A stretch of 64,000 nucleotides of DNA from Acidobacteriota bacterium (GCA_003385635.1 QQUY01000001.1:2333001-2397000), one strand, 5' to 3'. Shown: positions 26,852-36,374, numbered from the stretch's first letter. Notes: generated from the sequence alone by a model not told the origin. Made by a program: numbers and translations.

Positions 26852-27058
26852 CTGGCTTACGTAACGGTTAATTACAACGAGTCCATCGAATCCGCACTGC
26901 GGCGCTTCAAGCGAAAGGTAATGACGGAAGAGATAATCAAGGACTACAAGAAACACCAGCACTTTGTCCCGCCCGGTCAGAAGGCGAAGCTGAAATCGGC
27001 CAACGCCCGGAAGCGGAACAACAAGCGCCGCCGTATGAGAAACTTCAACAGGCGGTAG
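26852..27058 (+). CDS. rpsU: Small ribosomal subunit protein S21
   Basis: A very basic small protein with the S21 core NESIESALRRFKRKVMTEEI and an Arg/Lys-rich tail (ARKRNNKRRRMRNFNRR). S21 helps the 30S subunit engage mRNA during initiation. The start is unusual. An AAGGAG sits at 26836-26841, but the only ATG/GTG/TTG codon near it is a GTG two bases away, too close to be used. The CTG at 26852 is at ideal spacing and would give the N-terminus MAYVTVNYNESIES, expected for the family. The alternative GTG start at 26843 would add three residues. Confidence 0.9.
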   Translation: MAYVTVNYNESIESALRRFKRKVMTEEIIKDYKKHQHFVPPGQKAKLKSANARKRNNKRRRMRNFNRR

Positions 27059-27135
27059 TTATCAGTCCCTTAGGCTTCAGATATGCGTGACGTGCTTTAA
27101 GAAATTCCTGCACTTCACGCATTAATTTTTTTGCG

Positions 27136-27888
27136 ATGACAAGACGGCCAAGGATCCTCATAACCAACGACGACGGGTACCACTCCGAAGGCATTAATAA
27201 GCTCGAAGAATCGCTTTCCGAGATCGGCGACGTGTATGTCGTCGCGCCTGAATCGGAGATGAGCGGAGCGTCTCACAGCCTAACGCTTGCGCGCCCTCTT
27301 CGCATACGCCAGGTAGACAAAACTCACTGGACCGTCGACGGAACTCCGACCGACTGCGTCACTCTCGCTCTAAACCAGATCCTCGCTCCAGACCTGCTTC
27401 CTGACATATGCGCTTCCGGCATCAACCCGGGTGCGAACATGGGCGACGACGCCACCTATTCCGGCACTATTGCCGGGGCGCTTGAGGCGACGATCCTGGG
27501 GGTTACCGGCCTGGCATTCAGCCTTGTTGCCTACAGCAACCACGACTACACAGAATCGGCGAAAGTCGCGTACGAGATGACAAAGAAAGCCCTGGAAGAA
27601 GGTCTGCCGAAAGGGACTCTGCTGAACGTAAACATCCCGAAAGGGGTGCCCAAGGGATTTAAGATCACGAAACAGGGATTCAAGAACGCGAGGCCTGTGA
27701 TCACGGAACACATCGATCCGCGCGGCAAGGCGTATTACTGGATCGGCGAGGTCCGCGAGGGATTTCACGCCGAAGGCGGCACCGATTTCGAGGCGATCGA
27801 AGAAGGATTCGTATCCGTCACTCCTATGCGAAGCGATCTTACCAACCACGACGTGATTGGCGATCTAAAGGGGTGGGAAAGCCAATGA
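27136..27888 (+). CDS. surE: 5'/3'-nucleotidase SurE
   Basis: This metal-dependent nucleoside-monophosphate phosphatase acts in stationary-phase survival. The metal-binding N-terminus ILITNDDGYHSEGI (Asp12-Asp13) is followed by VVAPESEMSGASHSLT and the active-site loop SGINPGANMGDDATYSGTIAGALEA. At 250 residues it is the usual length. It overlaps pcm by four bases (ATGA at 27885), reproducing the well-known surE-pcm pairing. Confidence 0.95.
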   Translation: MTRRPRILITNDDGYHSEGINKLEESLSEIGDVYVVAPESEMSGASHSLTLARPLRIRQVDKTHWTVDGTPTDCVTLALNQILAPDLLPDICASGINPGANMGDDATYSGTIAGALEATILGVTGLAFSLVAYSNHDYTESAKVAYEMTKKALEEGLPKGTLLNVNIPKGVPKGFKITKQGFKNARPVITEHIDPRGKAYYWIGEVREGFHAEGGTDFEAIEEGFVSVTPMRSDLTNHDVIGDLKGWESQ

Positions 27889-28559
27889 CATCCTCGGCAG
27901 GAAATGGCCGTGCGGGTTCGGACGAGTTTGCGATGGCGCGAGATCGTATGATCCGAGTGCTTCGCGACGAGTTCGATGTCTCAGATGAAAGGGTGCTGGG
28001 CGTGATGGCATCCGTACCTCGGCACCTGTTTGTTCCGGAGGCCCTGAAGTTTCAGGCGTACAGGAACAACGCGCTTCCGATCTCCGGAAAACAGACGATA
28101 TCTCAACCCCTGATCGTCGCTCGTATGACGGAATTGCTTGATCTGGAAAAGAAACACAAGGTTCTGGAGATTGGAACGGGTTCCGGCTACCAGACGGCGA
28201 TCCTTGCCAAACTGGGCGGGAAGATCTATTCGATCGAACGGGTCCTCGATCTTGCAGAAACCGCAAAGAAGCGTCTCGCAGGGCTGAACAATGTAACGAT
28301 CAAATGCAGTGACGGGACTAACGGCTGGGATGCGTACTCGCCGTTTGACCGCATTCTAGTAACAGCAGGTGCGCCCGTTCCCCCCGAACCCCTTGTCGCG
28401 CAACTTTCGAACGGCGGGAAGATAGTGATTCCGGTCGGGGACGAAAAGGAAAGACAGAACTTGATCAGGATCACGAAGACACCCGAGGGCGTCGTGCGTG
28501 AGACCTTTGGTGCTTGCTCATTTGTGCCGCTGATCGGCGATCACGGTTGGGAGGCTTAG
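27885..28559 (+). CDS. pcm: Protein-L-isoaspartate O-methyltransferase
   Basis: This SAM-dependent repair enzyme methylates isoaspartyl residues in damaged proteins. Visible motifs are the substrate-side loop LPISGKQTISQPLIVARMTELL, the SAM-binding motif I VLEIGTGSGYQTAILA, and VTAGAPVPPEPL. The start is ATG 27885 (224 residues), overlapping the surE stop; an upstream in-frame GTG at 27873 is less likely. The downstream DedA gene starts 24 bases after the stop and may be part of the same operon. Confidence 0.95.
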   Translation: MTSSAGNGRAGSDEFAMARDRMIRVLRDEFDVSDERVLGVMASVPRHLFVPEALKFQAYRNNALPISGKQTISQPLIVARMTELLDLEKKHKVLEIGTGSGYQTAILAKLGGKIYSIERVLDLAETAKKRLAGLNNVTIKCSDGTNGWDAYSPFDRILVTAGAPVPPEPLVAQLSNGGKIVIPVGDEKERQNLIRITKTPEGVVRETFGACSFVPLIGDHGWEA

Positions 28560-28583
28560 ACGGCCTCCTCTTGAACTAGGGAA

Positions 28584-29285
28584 ATGGAAGGATTAATCGA
28601 TCTATTTTACCAATTTCTGGACTTCATCAAGCCTGACAAGCTGATCAACTGGCTGCTTGACCTGCTTGGTGTTTACGTCTATTTCGGGCTGTTTTTCATT
28701 GTCTTTGCGGAGACGGGCCTCGCGGTCGGATTCTTTCTGCCCGGCGATTCCCTTTTGGTCGTGACAGGCCTGATGGCAAAGACACTTCCGGACAGGTTGT
28801 ACATCCTTTATGTCCTTCCGGCATTTCTCGCCGGATCGATCATTGGAGACAGCACCGGCTATTGGACTGGGCGCATAATGGGCAAGAGCCTCTTCAAACG
28901 GGAGGACTCGTTCCTCTTCAAGCCCAGCCGTGTCGAGAAGGCACACAAGTTCTTTGAGAAATACGGCGCGAAGACGATCATCCTTGCACGGTTCGTTCCG
29001 ATCGTAAGGACCTTTGCCCCGCTTGTGATCGGCGCCTCGGACTTCCCGTATCGCGTATTTTTGTTCTTCAGCATCATCGGCGGCGTGTTCTGGATCTTTT
29101 CGATGGTCCTGGCCGGGTATTTTCTGGGCGGTCTAGTTGAGCAGGCACTGGGGATCAAGCTTCAGGATCACATCGAGAAGGTCGTGATCGTCGTCGTGTT
29201 CCTTTCGCTACTGCCACCGATCATCGAGTTCGTCAAGCACAAGTTCGGGAAGAAAGAAGAACCAGAGACGGAAACAGCCGCTTGA
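28584..29285 (+). CDS. DedA-family membrane protein
   Basis: A 233-residue polytopic membrane protein with five or six hydrophobic segments. DedA motifs are present: FAETGLAVGFFLPGDSLLVVTG near residues 40-61, GDSTGYWTGRIMGK, and FFEKYGAKTIILARFVPIVRTFAPLVIGAS containing the conserved arginines. DedA proteins are thought to be proton-coupled transporters, some of which flip undecaprenyl phosphate or phosphatidylethanolamine. Which lipid is handled here is not visible. The tail is charged (KHKFGKKEEPETETAA). Confidence 0.9.
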   Translation: MEGLIDLFYQFLDFIKPDKLINWLLDLLGVYVYFGLFFIVFAETGLAVGFFLPGDSLLVVTGLMAKTLPDRLYILYVLPAFLAGSIIGDSTGYWTGRIMGKSLFKREDSFLFKPSRVEKAHKFFEKYGAKTIILARFVPIVRTFAPLVIGASDFPYRVFLFFSIIGGVFWIFSMVLAGYFLGGLVEQALGIKLQDHIEKVVIVVVFLSLLPPIIEFVKHKFGKKEEPETETAA

Positions 29286-29498
29286 GCAGGTGTCATGTTT
29301 CAGGGAACAGGTATCAATGCGCAGTCAGAGTCGATACACGTTGAATGACTAGGAGCAACCTGAAAATTTTGGAAATGGTCGGATTCATTTGAGAACGGAG
29401 TGCGGCATCCGATCCATGATTCATGACACCTGACACATGCCGCGAAGCGGTCAGTTGACTGATGAGAGACTGGCGCGTAAACTTTGAGTTTGTCTTGT

Positions 29499-29575
29499 CG
29501 GGGTGTAGCGCAGCCTGGTAGCGCGCACCGTTCGGGACGGTGAGGCCGGAGGTTCAAATCCTCTCACCCCGACCA
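29499..29575 (+). tRNA. tRNA-Pro (anticodon CGG)
   Basis: A complete 77-base cloverleaf: acceptor stem CGGGGTG paired with CACCCCG, D-arm AGCGCAGCCTGGTAGCGC, and anticodon loop TTCGGGA with CGG at 29533-29535. The T-arm GGAGGTTCAAATCCTCT follows, and CCA is encoded at 29573-29575. The C1-G72 acceptor pair is typical of bacterial tRNA-Pro. Confidence 0.97.
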
Positions 29576-29579
29576 TTTC

Positions 29580-29888
29580 TCTTTTTGCTGCGGATTTCCC
29601 GAACCGCGGAATCGCTAAGAAATTCAGCCACGAGTTTCACCAATTTCACGAAAACGGGACGCCGAAGATTAGGTGTCCCGCTTTTTGTTTTCGCGGAAGA
29701 GAATCGGCCACGGATTACACGGATTTCACAGATTGGGGCACCTATTCAACGGGCGTTTTCTCACTAGTGTAATTCGTGAAATTCGTGGCGAAACTCTTTG
29801 AGACAACTAACCACGACTGCACACAAAGGGGCACGAAGCTCTTCTCTCCATGCCCCATCCGTGAAATCCGCGAAATCCGTGGCTATCT
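29580..29888. repeat. Intergenic tract with CACGGATTTCACGAA-type repeats
   Basis: The stretch after the tRNA contains several near-copies, on both strands, of sequences such as CCACGGATTACACGGATTTC (near 29709) and GTGTAATTCGTGAAATTCGT (near 29767). Another is CCGTGAAATCCGCGAAATCC (near 29868). No gene is seen. Such tracts occur as intergenic filler in several soil phyla; function unknown. Confidence 0.5.
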
Positions 29889-31250
29889 CTAACCGAATTC
29901 ACGAACCAAAGCACTGATCGATTCCTTCGCGTCGCCGAACAGCATCCTCGTGTTGTCCTTGAAGAACAGAGGATTCTCGACGCCCGCGAAGCCCGACGCC
30001 ATCGAGCGCTTCAGCACAAACACCGTTCTCGACTTGTCCACGTTGATGATCGGCATCCCGTAAAGCGGACTTCCTTCGTCCTCACGCGCCGCCGGATTCA
30101 CCACGTCGTTCGCGCCGATCACGATCGCGACGTCAAAATTGTCGATCCTAGGATTGACCTGGTCCATCTCCTGCAGCACGTCATAAGAAACATCGGCCTC
30201 GGCAAGCAGCACGTTCATATGACCCGGCATGCGGCCCGCGACCGGATGCACTCCGTAGACGACCTCGCATCCGTTCTTTTCAAGCAATTCCTGAAGCTCC
30301 TTTACAACGTGCTGGGCCTGCGCGACCGCCATTCCATATCCCGGAACTACCAGAACACTTGATGCCGCTTCCAGGATAAAATAGGCGTCCTCCGCGACGA
30401 TCGGCTTGACCGTGCCCTCGACCTGTTTCGTACCGGTCTTTGGTGACCCGAATCCGCTGAATAATACATTCGTCAACGATCGGTTCATCGCTTTGCACAT
30501 TATCTTCGTCAGGATGATACCGCTTGCTCCGACAAGCGATCCGGCCACGATCAGGAGCAGGTTGTTGATAGCAAATCCGGCGGCACAAGCAGCGAGTCCC
30601 GAGTAGCTGTTCAAAAGCGAGATAACGACCGGCATGTCGCCGCCACCGATCGGTATTACGAACATCACGCCGAAAACAAACGACAGTCCGATCAGGATGT
30701 ATAGATACATCAGATTCGTCGGATCCATCGCGAACATCACGCCGCACGCAACGATCGCGAGCATCAGGATACTGTTGAAGATCTGCTGGCCCGTGAAGAG
30801 CATCGGACGGCTGTTCATTTTCTCCGACAGCTTGCCCCACGCGATGATGCTTCCAGTGAAAGTCACTCCACCAATAAGCACTGAAAGGACGATCGTAACT
30901 GCAAGGAAAGTCGTTGCATCGGTGCCGTATAGCGCCGCCCATCCAACGAGAAGACTCGCAAGTCCGCCGAATCCGTTGAATATCGCGACCATTTCCGGCA
31001 TCGCCGTCATCGCCACCGTACGTGCCGCGAAGACTCCGATCAGGGAACCTACGATCACACCCACAGCGATCCAGGTAAAATCGACTATGCCCTGGTTCAG
31101 AAGCGTGACGACCACCGCTATTAGCATACCGACCGAGGAAACAACGTTTCCTCGCCGAGCCGTTTCAGGTGAGCTGAGCATCTTCAGGCCCAGGATGAAG
31201 AGGATCGCGGAGGCAATGTACGCGAGGTTTATAAGTATCGCCGCGTTCAT
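29889..31250 (-). CDS. pntB: NAD(P) transhydrogenase subunit beta
   Basis: This is the membrane and NADP(H)-binding subunit of the proton-translocating transhydrogenase, which couples hydride transfer between NADH and NADP+ to the proton gradient. About nine hydrophobic segments make up the first 280 residues. The C-terminal domain III has the NADP-binding features VPGYGMAVAQAQH, VHPVAGRMPGHMNVLLAEA and IGANDVVNPAA. At 453 residues it is standard. It overlaps the pntAB gene by four bases. Confidence 0.96.
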   Translation of the reverse strand: MNAAILINLAYIASAILFILGLKMLSSPETARRGNVVSSVGMLIAVVVTLLNQGIVDFTWIAVGVIVGSLIGVFAARTVAMTAMPEMVAIFNGFGGLASLLVGWAALYGTDATTFLAVTIVLSVLIGGVTFTGSIIAWGKLSEKMNSRPMLFTGQQIFNSILMLAIVACGVMFAMDPTNLMYLYILIGLSFVFGVMFVIPIGGGDMPVVISLLNSYSGLAACAAGFAINNLLLIVAGSLVGASGIILTKIMCKAMNRSLTNVLFSGFGSPKTGTKQVEGTVKPIVAEDAYFILEAASSVLVVPGYGMAVAQAQHVVKELQELLEKNGCEVVYGVHPVAGRMPGHMNVLLAEADVSYDVLQEMDQVNPRIDNFDVAIVIGANDVVNPAAREDEGSPLYGMPIINVDKSRTVFVLKRSMASGFAGVENPLFFKDNTRMLFGDAKESISALVREFG

Positions 31251-31540
31251 TTCTTACCCTCCAGCTTCTTCTTGTGGAACATCCCGAGCATGCGGTCAGT
31301 GACCAGGTATCCGCCGACGACATTGATCGAGGCGAACGCGACTGCCGAAGCTCCAAGGATCGTGGCTATCAGCTCGTGATCTGAGCCGGCTGAAACGATC
31401 GCGCCAATCAGAGTGATTCCCGAGATAGCGTTCGACCCGGACATAAGCGGGGTATGAAGCGTCGCGGGGACTTTGTTGATCAGCTCAAACCCCAGAAAGA
31501 TCGAGAGGATGAGAATGAATGCAAGAAAAACTATTTCCAT
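31247..31540 (-). CDS. pntAB: NAD(P) transhydrogenase subunit alpha, part 2 (membrane segment)
   Basis: A 97-residue hydrophobic subunit corresponding to the C-terminal membrane part of E. coli PntA. It has about three helices (FLAFILILSIFLGFELI, NAISGITLIGAIVSAG and ILGASAVAFASINVVGGYLVTDRML). The NKVPATLHTPLMSGSNAISG segment is diagnostic. As a separate gene it gives the three-gene arrangement known from Rhodospirillum. Confidence 0.95.
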   Translation of the reverse strand: MEIVFLAFILILSIFLGFELINKVPATLHTPLMSGSNAISGITLIGAIVSAGSDHELIATILGASAVAFASINVVGGYLVTDRMLGMFHKKKLEGKK

Positions 31541-31580
31541 AGCGTTTTCCGTTACGTTTCGTTATTGATTGAATCGGAAT

Positions 31581-32714
31581 CTACTTGTTGAGGTTCTTGA
31601 TCGTTTCATTGACGACCTCGCCCCCGTGAGTAATGACACAGCCGCTGACGATCTCGTTCTCGAAGTCGAGCGCGATTTCTTTCGCCTCCTCGTTCCAGAA
31701 CTCGTCGATCAGATTTCGGAGGTTCGCCGAATACATCACGCTCGCGTCTCTCGCCACGACATTCGTCCAGTTGCCGTTGCCGATTATCGTCACACCGTTG
31801 ACCTCGATCGTCTCACCGGGCACCGAGCCTTCGACGTTTCCACCCGTCTCCGCGGCCATATCGACGATTACGCTTCCCGGTTTCATCTCTTTGACCATAT
31901 CGGCCGTTACGATCACCGGAGGCTTTCTCCCGAAGACCTGTGCGGTCGTTATCACGACGTCCGATTCGGCGATCTGCTTCTTCTGCCCTTCTAGCTGTTT
32001 GTTTCTTTGCTCGGGTGTCAGCTCGACCGCGTAACCGTCCTTTGTCTGGCCGGTTTCGCCGAGATCGATCTCGAGGAACTTGGCACCAAGCGACTCGACC
32101 TGCTCGGCAACAACAGCTCGCGTATCGAAAGCAACTACCTTCGCTCCCAGGCGACGTGCCGTTGCGATCGCCTGAAGGCCTGCGACACCGGCGCCGATAA
32201 TGAAAACGGTCGCCGGTTTAAGGGTTCCGGCAGGCGTCATCATCATCGGCAGGATCGTCGGGAGCTTGCTGCATCCGAGAATGACCATTACATATCCCGC
32301 AAGATTTGCCTGAGAGCTCAAGGCGTCCATCTTCTGCGCGAGAGTCGTTCTCGGTATCATCTCCATCGAGATCGCAGTCGCTCCGCTTCCGCGCAGAGAT
32401 TCGATCAGAGCCGTTTCATTGAACGGATCTAGGAAGCTTACGTGGATCGCGCCCTTCTTCAACGCTCCGACCTCGTCTTCAGGCGGCTTCCGCACCCGAA
32501 GTACGACATCGGATTCGGCGAGCAGCTTCGAGCGTTCGGCAGAAATCTCTGCGCCCGCTCCCCTGTAAAGGTCGTCGCTGAATCCCGCCTTACGGCCGGC
32601 CTCGGCTTCGACACAAACTTCGGCCCCCATCCTGACAAGTTTTTTCACATCATCAGGCACGAGGGCCACACGTTTCTCGTTTGATTCTTGTTCTCGGGGA
32701 ACACCAATCTGCAT
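31581..32714 (-). CDS. pntAA: NAD(P) transhydrogenase subunit alpha, part 1 (NAD-binding)
   Basis: The soluble NAD(H)-binding domain I, related to alanine dehydrogenase. The N-terminus VPREQESNEKRVALVPDDVK is typical. The flexible-loop region is TLAQKMDALSSQANLAGY. The Rossmann motif is IIGAGVAGLQAIATARRLGA, ending in the Asp-containing VVAFDTRAVV. At 377 residues it matches RrPntAA. It is the first gene of the minus-strand pntAA-pntAB-pntB operon, with a 40-base gap to pntAB. Confidence 0.96.
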   Translation of the reverse strand: MQIGVPREQESNEKRVALVPDDVKKLVRMGAEVCVEAEAGRKAGFSDDLYRGAGAEISAERSKLLAESDVVLRVRKPPEDEVGALKKGAIHVSFLDPFNETALIESLRGSGATAISMEMIPRTTLAQKMDALSSQANLAGYVMVILGCSKLPTILPMMMTPAGTLKPATVFIIGAGVAGLQAIATARRLGAKVVAFDTRAVVAEQVESLGAKFLEIDLGETGQTKDGYAVELTPEQRNKQLEGQKKQIAESDVVITTAQVFGRKPPVIVTADMVKEMKPGSVIVDMAAETGGNVEGSVPGETIEVNGVTIIGNGNWTNVVARDASVMYSANLRNLIDEFWNEEAKEIALDFENEIVSGCVITHGGEVVNETIKNLNK

Positions 32715-33313
32715 ATCGGTCTTTCCGGATCAGTTGTATTGTGACTAATTGCGAGGTAAATCCAACGTAATAAAAATGGATTCGTCGATTCTTGTCAACC
32801 TTTTCGGGTTGTTTGGCGCAATTGTAAGGTGAACAGCACTAAGCTTCCGTGATGTTTGTCACGAATTACGTTGAAGATAGGCGAGAACCGTTTTGAGCAG
32901 CGCTTGCGCTGCTGTTAGCGTCACGGTTAGAGTGCGACGAGAGCTTCAGCTTGTCACCGATCCTCGCTACGATTCGTTGGCGCAAACTAAAGTTCGCGCG
33001 ACAGTTCGCAGCGCAAGCGCTGCTCTAGACGGGGAGGGGGCCAGCGTAAATCGGAAAGGCAAAGCCTTTCCGCACATCCGGGCGGCAGAGCCGCTAAATG
33101 GCGAGAGTGCGTGGTCACATGGTTGTTGCAGCGCTCACGCTGCTCTAAACGACATTAGGAAGCAACTCTGAAATTTGGAATTTGAAATTTGAAATTCAGC
33201 CGAAGGCTGACGCCGCCCTGAAACCAATTGGTCCGAAAAACCGTAATCTTCCGCATAGCACCATTCCGCCGGTTAACCGGCAGCAAACCTACAACTGATT
33301 CCGAGGTAACCAG
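32715..33313. repeat. 599-base intergenic region with dispersed palindromic repeats
   Basis: Between the divergent pnt operon and M16 peptidase gene lie three copies of the GCAGCGCAAGCGCTGC element (32895-32914 inverted, 33008-33031, 33128-33151). There is also an inverted repeat CGGAAAGGCAAAGCCTTTCCG (33052-33072), related to one at 62084-62107. The frame 32893-33171 is composed of these repeats and is not a gene. Promoters for both flanking genes must lie here but were not resolved. Confidence 0.6.
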
Positions 33314-36088
33314 ATGAGATCCATCATTTCTCTGCTGATAGTTCTGACATTCGTATTACAGGCGGCAGCCCAGATGCCCGCTGACACTAACGGTGAATTT
33401 CCAAAGGCTCCGGCCTTCGACCGGTCCGCTTACGAGATCCAGCACAAGACGTTTGTGCTCGACAACGGCCTGACGCTGATCGTACACACCGATCACAGCG
33501 TACCCATCGTGGGCGTGAACGTCTGGTATCACGTCGGATCCCGAAACGAAAAGCGGGGCAAGACCGGCTTCGCCCATATGTTCGAGCATTTCTTCTTTAA
33601 CGGCTCGGAAAACCATCCGCACGGTTTCCGGGAGGCGATGGACGATCTCGGCGCGAACAACCGTAACGGAACCACAAACACCGACCGCACCAACTTCTTT
33701 GAAGATGTTCCTGTATCGGCTCTTGAACGGACCCTCTACCTCGAGGCCGACAGGATGGGCTTCCTCGGCGGCTACATTTCGAAGGAAATGCTCGAGCGCG
33801 AACGCGGTGTTGTGAAGAACGAAAAGCGCCAGGGCGAGAACCGGCCATACGGACGCGTCTTTACCGAGATCGTGGAGAAGGTCTATCCGTATTCGCACCC
33901 GTATTCATGGTCGACGATCGGTTCGATGGACGACCTGAATGCTGCGACCCTCGAAGATGTGAAGGAATGGTACGAAACCTACTACGGCCCGAACAACGCT
34001 GTACTCTCGCTCGCAGGCGATATAACTCCCGAGCGTGCCCTCGAGCTCGTTAATAAGTACTTCGGCGGCATCAAGCCGGGACCGCCCCTTTCAAGAGCAA
34101 AGACCTGGATTCCGAAGTTTGAACGCGACGTTCGCGACGAAATGTACGACCGGGCTCCGCAGGCAAGGATCTATCGCGTCTACCACGCACCGGAGTGGGC
34201 GAGCGAAGAGACCGAACATCTTCAGCTGTTTGCAGATGTGCTTGCGGGTTCAAAAAGCGCGCGCCTGGACAAGCGACTTGTATATGAGAAAGGGCTTGCG
34301 ACCGGTGTTTCAGCGGGAATGCTCTCGAGGGAGCTTGCCGGACTGTTCCTCGTGACGATAACGGTGAAGCCCGGGGCATCTGTCGAAGAAGCCGAAAAGG
34401 AAATGGACGCGGTTGTTGCCGAGCTTGTTAAGAACGGACCGACCGGGGAAGAAGTGACCCGGAGTCAAAACAGAAATCTTGCAGGGTTCCTGCGCGGGAT
34501 CGAGCGTCTGGGCGGGTTTGGCGGTCGTTCGGACGTTCTCGCCGAGGCAGCAACGTACGGCGGCAAACCCGAGCTTTACCTCGACAAGCTTGAGAACTTC
34601 GCTACCTCAACTCCTTCAGAGGTCAAGACAGCTTCCGCAAAATGGCTCACCCAGCATCACTACACTATGGTTGTGAGGCCGTTTCCCGAGCTGGCCCCGA
34701 AACCAAGCGGTGTCGACAGATCGATCCTTCCTACGATCGGCGCGGCTCCTGAGGTCGAATTCCCTCAGGTCAAATCGGCGACTCTGGATAACGGCCTGAA
34801 GATAATGCTTCTTGAAAGGCACTCTGTGCCGATTGTAAACGCCGCGATGGTCGTCGACGCGGGGTTCGCCGCAGATACCCTTGATAAAGCGGGAGCGGCC
34901 TCGCTTGCTTCCGATCTGATGGACGAAGGCACGGCGACGAGGTCGGCTTTCGATATCTCCAATGAACTGGACATGCTGGGTTCCAGCGTTTCCACAAACT
35001 CCGGACTCGACCAGTCGTTCGTCAGGCTGCGCTCTACAAAACAGAACTTCGGCAAAGCGATGGAGATATTTGCTGACGTTATCGTGAATCCGTCGTTCCC
35101 TGATGAACAGTTCGATATTCAGAAACAGAGGGCGATAGCCGGAATCGCACAGGAAAAAGCGCAGCCGAACGGCGCGGCCCTGAGAATTCTTCCCGAGCTT
35201 TTGTACGGAAGAGATCATTCGTACGGCAAGCCGTTCAGCGGATCCGGATTTGAGGATTCTGTCAGCTCCTTGACCCGCGAAGATCTCGCCAAATGGCACT
35301 CGGACTGGTTCAGGCCGAACAACGCCACTTTGATCGTAACGGGCGACACCACGCTCGACGAGGTCCGCGCGATCGCGGCGAAGGCATTTGCAAGCTGGAA
35401 ACAGGGCAAGGTCCCTTCCAAGAACATTGACGATGTTCCGGCGACAAAGGGTGGAAAGGTCTATCTGATAGATAAACCCGGAGCGCCGCAATCCACGATC
35501 GTAGCAACTCACGTATCCCTTACGGCGGGCCAGCCTGACGAGATCGCGATCGAGACGGTGATGAGGAATTTCGGCGGTATGTCAACATCGCGTCTGAACA
35601 GAAATCTGCGGCTCGACAAGCACTGGAGCTACGGTTCCTCGGGATTCCTCGCGGGCGCGAGGGCTCAAAGGCCGTTTATCATCATCGCCCCGGTACAGAC
35701 TGACAAAACGAAAGAATCAATGATGGAGGTCTGGAAAGAGATAAAGGGTGTCGCCGGAGAGCGGCCGCTTGAAGGCGAAGAATACGAGAGCATCATGCGC
35801 AACATGTCGCTCAGGCTGCCGGGCAGATTCGAAACGCTCAGTTCTCTTGAAGGAGCTGCGGTCGATATGGTGAACGAGGGCCTGCCTGCCGACTACTGGT
35901 CAAGATACGCGGGACGCGTGCGCAATCAGTCGGCTGATCAGCTGAACGCTGCAGCCGCCCGGTATGTCAGGCCCGACGAGATAATCTGGATCATCGTGGG
36001 CGATCTGGCAAAGATAACCGATGGCGTGAAGAGCCTAGGCTACGGCGACGTCGTAAGGCTCGATGCGGACGGGAAAGTGATGCCTTGA
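33314..36088 (+). CDS. Secreted M16-family (pitrilysin-type) zinc peptidase, double-length
   Basis: A 924-residue exported protein with an N-terminal signal peptide (SIISLLIVLTFVLQAAAQ). It contains two M16 repeats. The first half has the inverted zinc motif HMFEH at residues 88-92 and downstream acidic residues (KNEKRQGENRPYGR). The second half, from about 490 (LDNGLKIMLLERHSVPIVNA), lacks HxxEH and should be the structural partner, so the protein is an active/inactive pair fused in one chain. It is probably periplasmic and degrades peptides. A second, differently organised paralogue lies convergently 287 bases away. Confidence 0.93.
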   Translation: MRSIISLLIVLTFVLQAAAQMPADTNGEFPKAPAFDRSAYEIQHKTFVLDNGLTLIVHTDHSVPIVGVNVWYHVGSRNEKRGKTGFAHMFEHFFFNGSENHPHGFREAMDDLGANNRNGTTNTDRTNFFEDVPVSALERTLYLEADRMGFLGGYISKEMLERERGVVKNEKRQGENRPYGRVFTEIVEKVYPYSHPYSWSTIGSMDDLNAATLEDVKEWYETYYGPNNAVLSLAGDITPERALELVNKYFGGIKPGPPLSRAKTWIPKFERDVRDEMYDRAPQARIYRVYHAPEWASEETEHLQLFADVLAGSKSARLDKRLVYEKGLATGVSAGMLSRELAGLFLVTITVKPGASVEEAEKEMDAVVAELVKNGPTGEEVTRSQNRNLAGFLRGIERLGGFGGRSDVLAEAATYGGKPELYLDKLENFATSTPSEVKTASAKWLTQHHYTMVVRPFPELAPKPSGVDRSILPTIGAAPEVEFPQVKSATLDNGLKIMLLERHSVPIVNAAMVVDAGFAADTLDKAGAASLASDLMDEGTATRSAFDISNELDMLGSSVSTNSGLDQSFVRLRSTKQNFGKAMEIFADVIVNPSFPDEQFDIQKQRAIAGIAQEKAQPNGAALRILPELLYGRDHSYGKPFSGSGFEDSVSSLTREDLAKWHSDWFRPNNATLIVTGDTTLDEVRAIAAKAFASWKQGKVPSKNIDDVPATKGGKVYLIDKPGAPQSTIVATHVSLTAGQPDEIAIETVMRNFGGMSTSRLNRNLRLDKHWSYGSSGFLAGARAQRPFIIIAPVQTDKTKESMMEVWKEIKGVAGERPLEGEEYESIMRNMSLRLPGRFETLSSLEGAAVDMVNEGLPADYWSRYAGRVRNQSADQLNAAAARYVRPDEIIWIIVGDLAKITDGVKSLGYGDVVRLDADGKVMP

Positions 36089-36374
36089 TCGTGAATTGTG
36101 AATCGTTAATCGTGAATGGTGAATCGTGAACTAGTGCGTAGGTTCATCATTAGTTGGCGGCCAGCAACATTACATTTCACGTCTCTACGCTAAAAAAGGC
36201 GCTGCAATCGTTAAGACTGCAGCGCCTAGTTTTGTGCCTTCGCTACGGTGAACCGAAGAATGTCAATGACTTCTGGCGAAAGATGAATCAAAGTCTACGA
36301 CTCACTATTCACGATTAACGATTCACAATTCACGATTCACTATTCACGATTCACGATTTACCATTCACTAACCA
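36089..36374. terminator. Bidirectional terminator and GTGAATCGT repeats between convergent M16 genes
   Basis: A hairpin at 36197-36227 (AGGCGCTGCA / TGCAGCGCCT) has T-runs on both strands, suiting both convergent genes. It is flanked by inverted clusters of GTGAATCGTTAATCGTGAAT-like units (36091-36133 on one side, 36301-36372 on the other), so the whole spacer could fold into a large cruciform. Confidence 0.75.

Noticed and set aside
32893-33171. 92-codon plus-strand frame between pntAA and the M16 gene
   Set aside because: Built from three copies of a dispersed palindrome; no protein-like sequence.
34616-35512. 298-codon minus-strand frame
   Set aside because: Antisense shadow of the first M16 peptidase, whose two-domain architecture is unambiguous.
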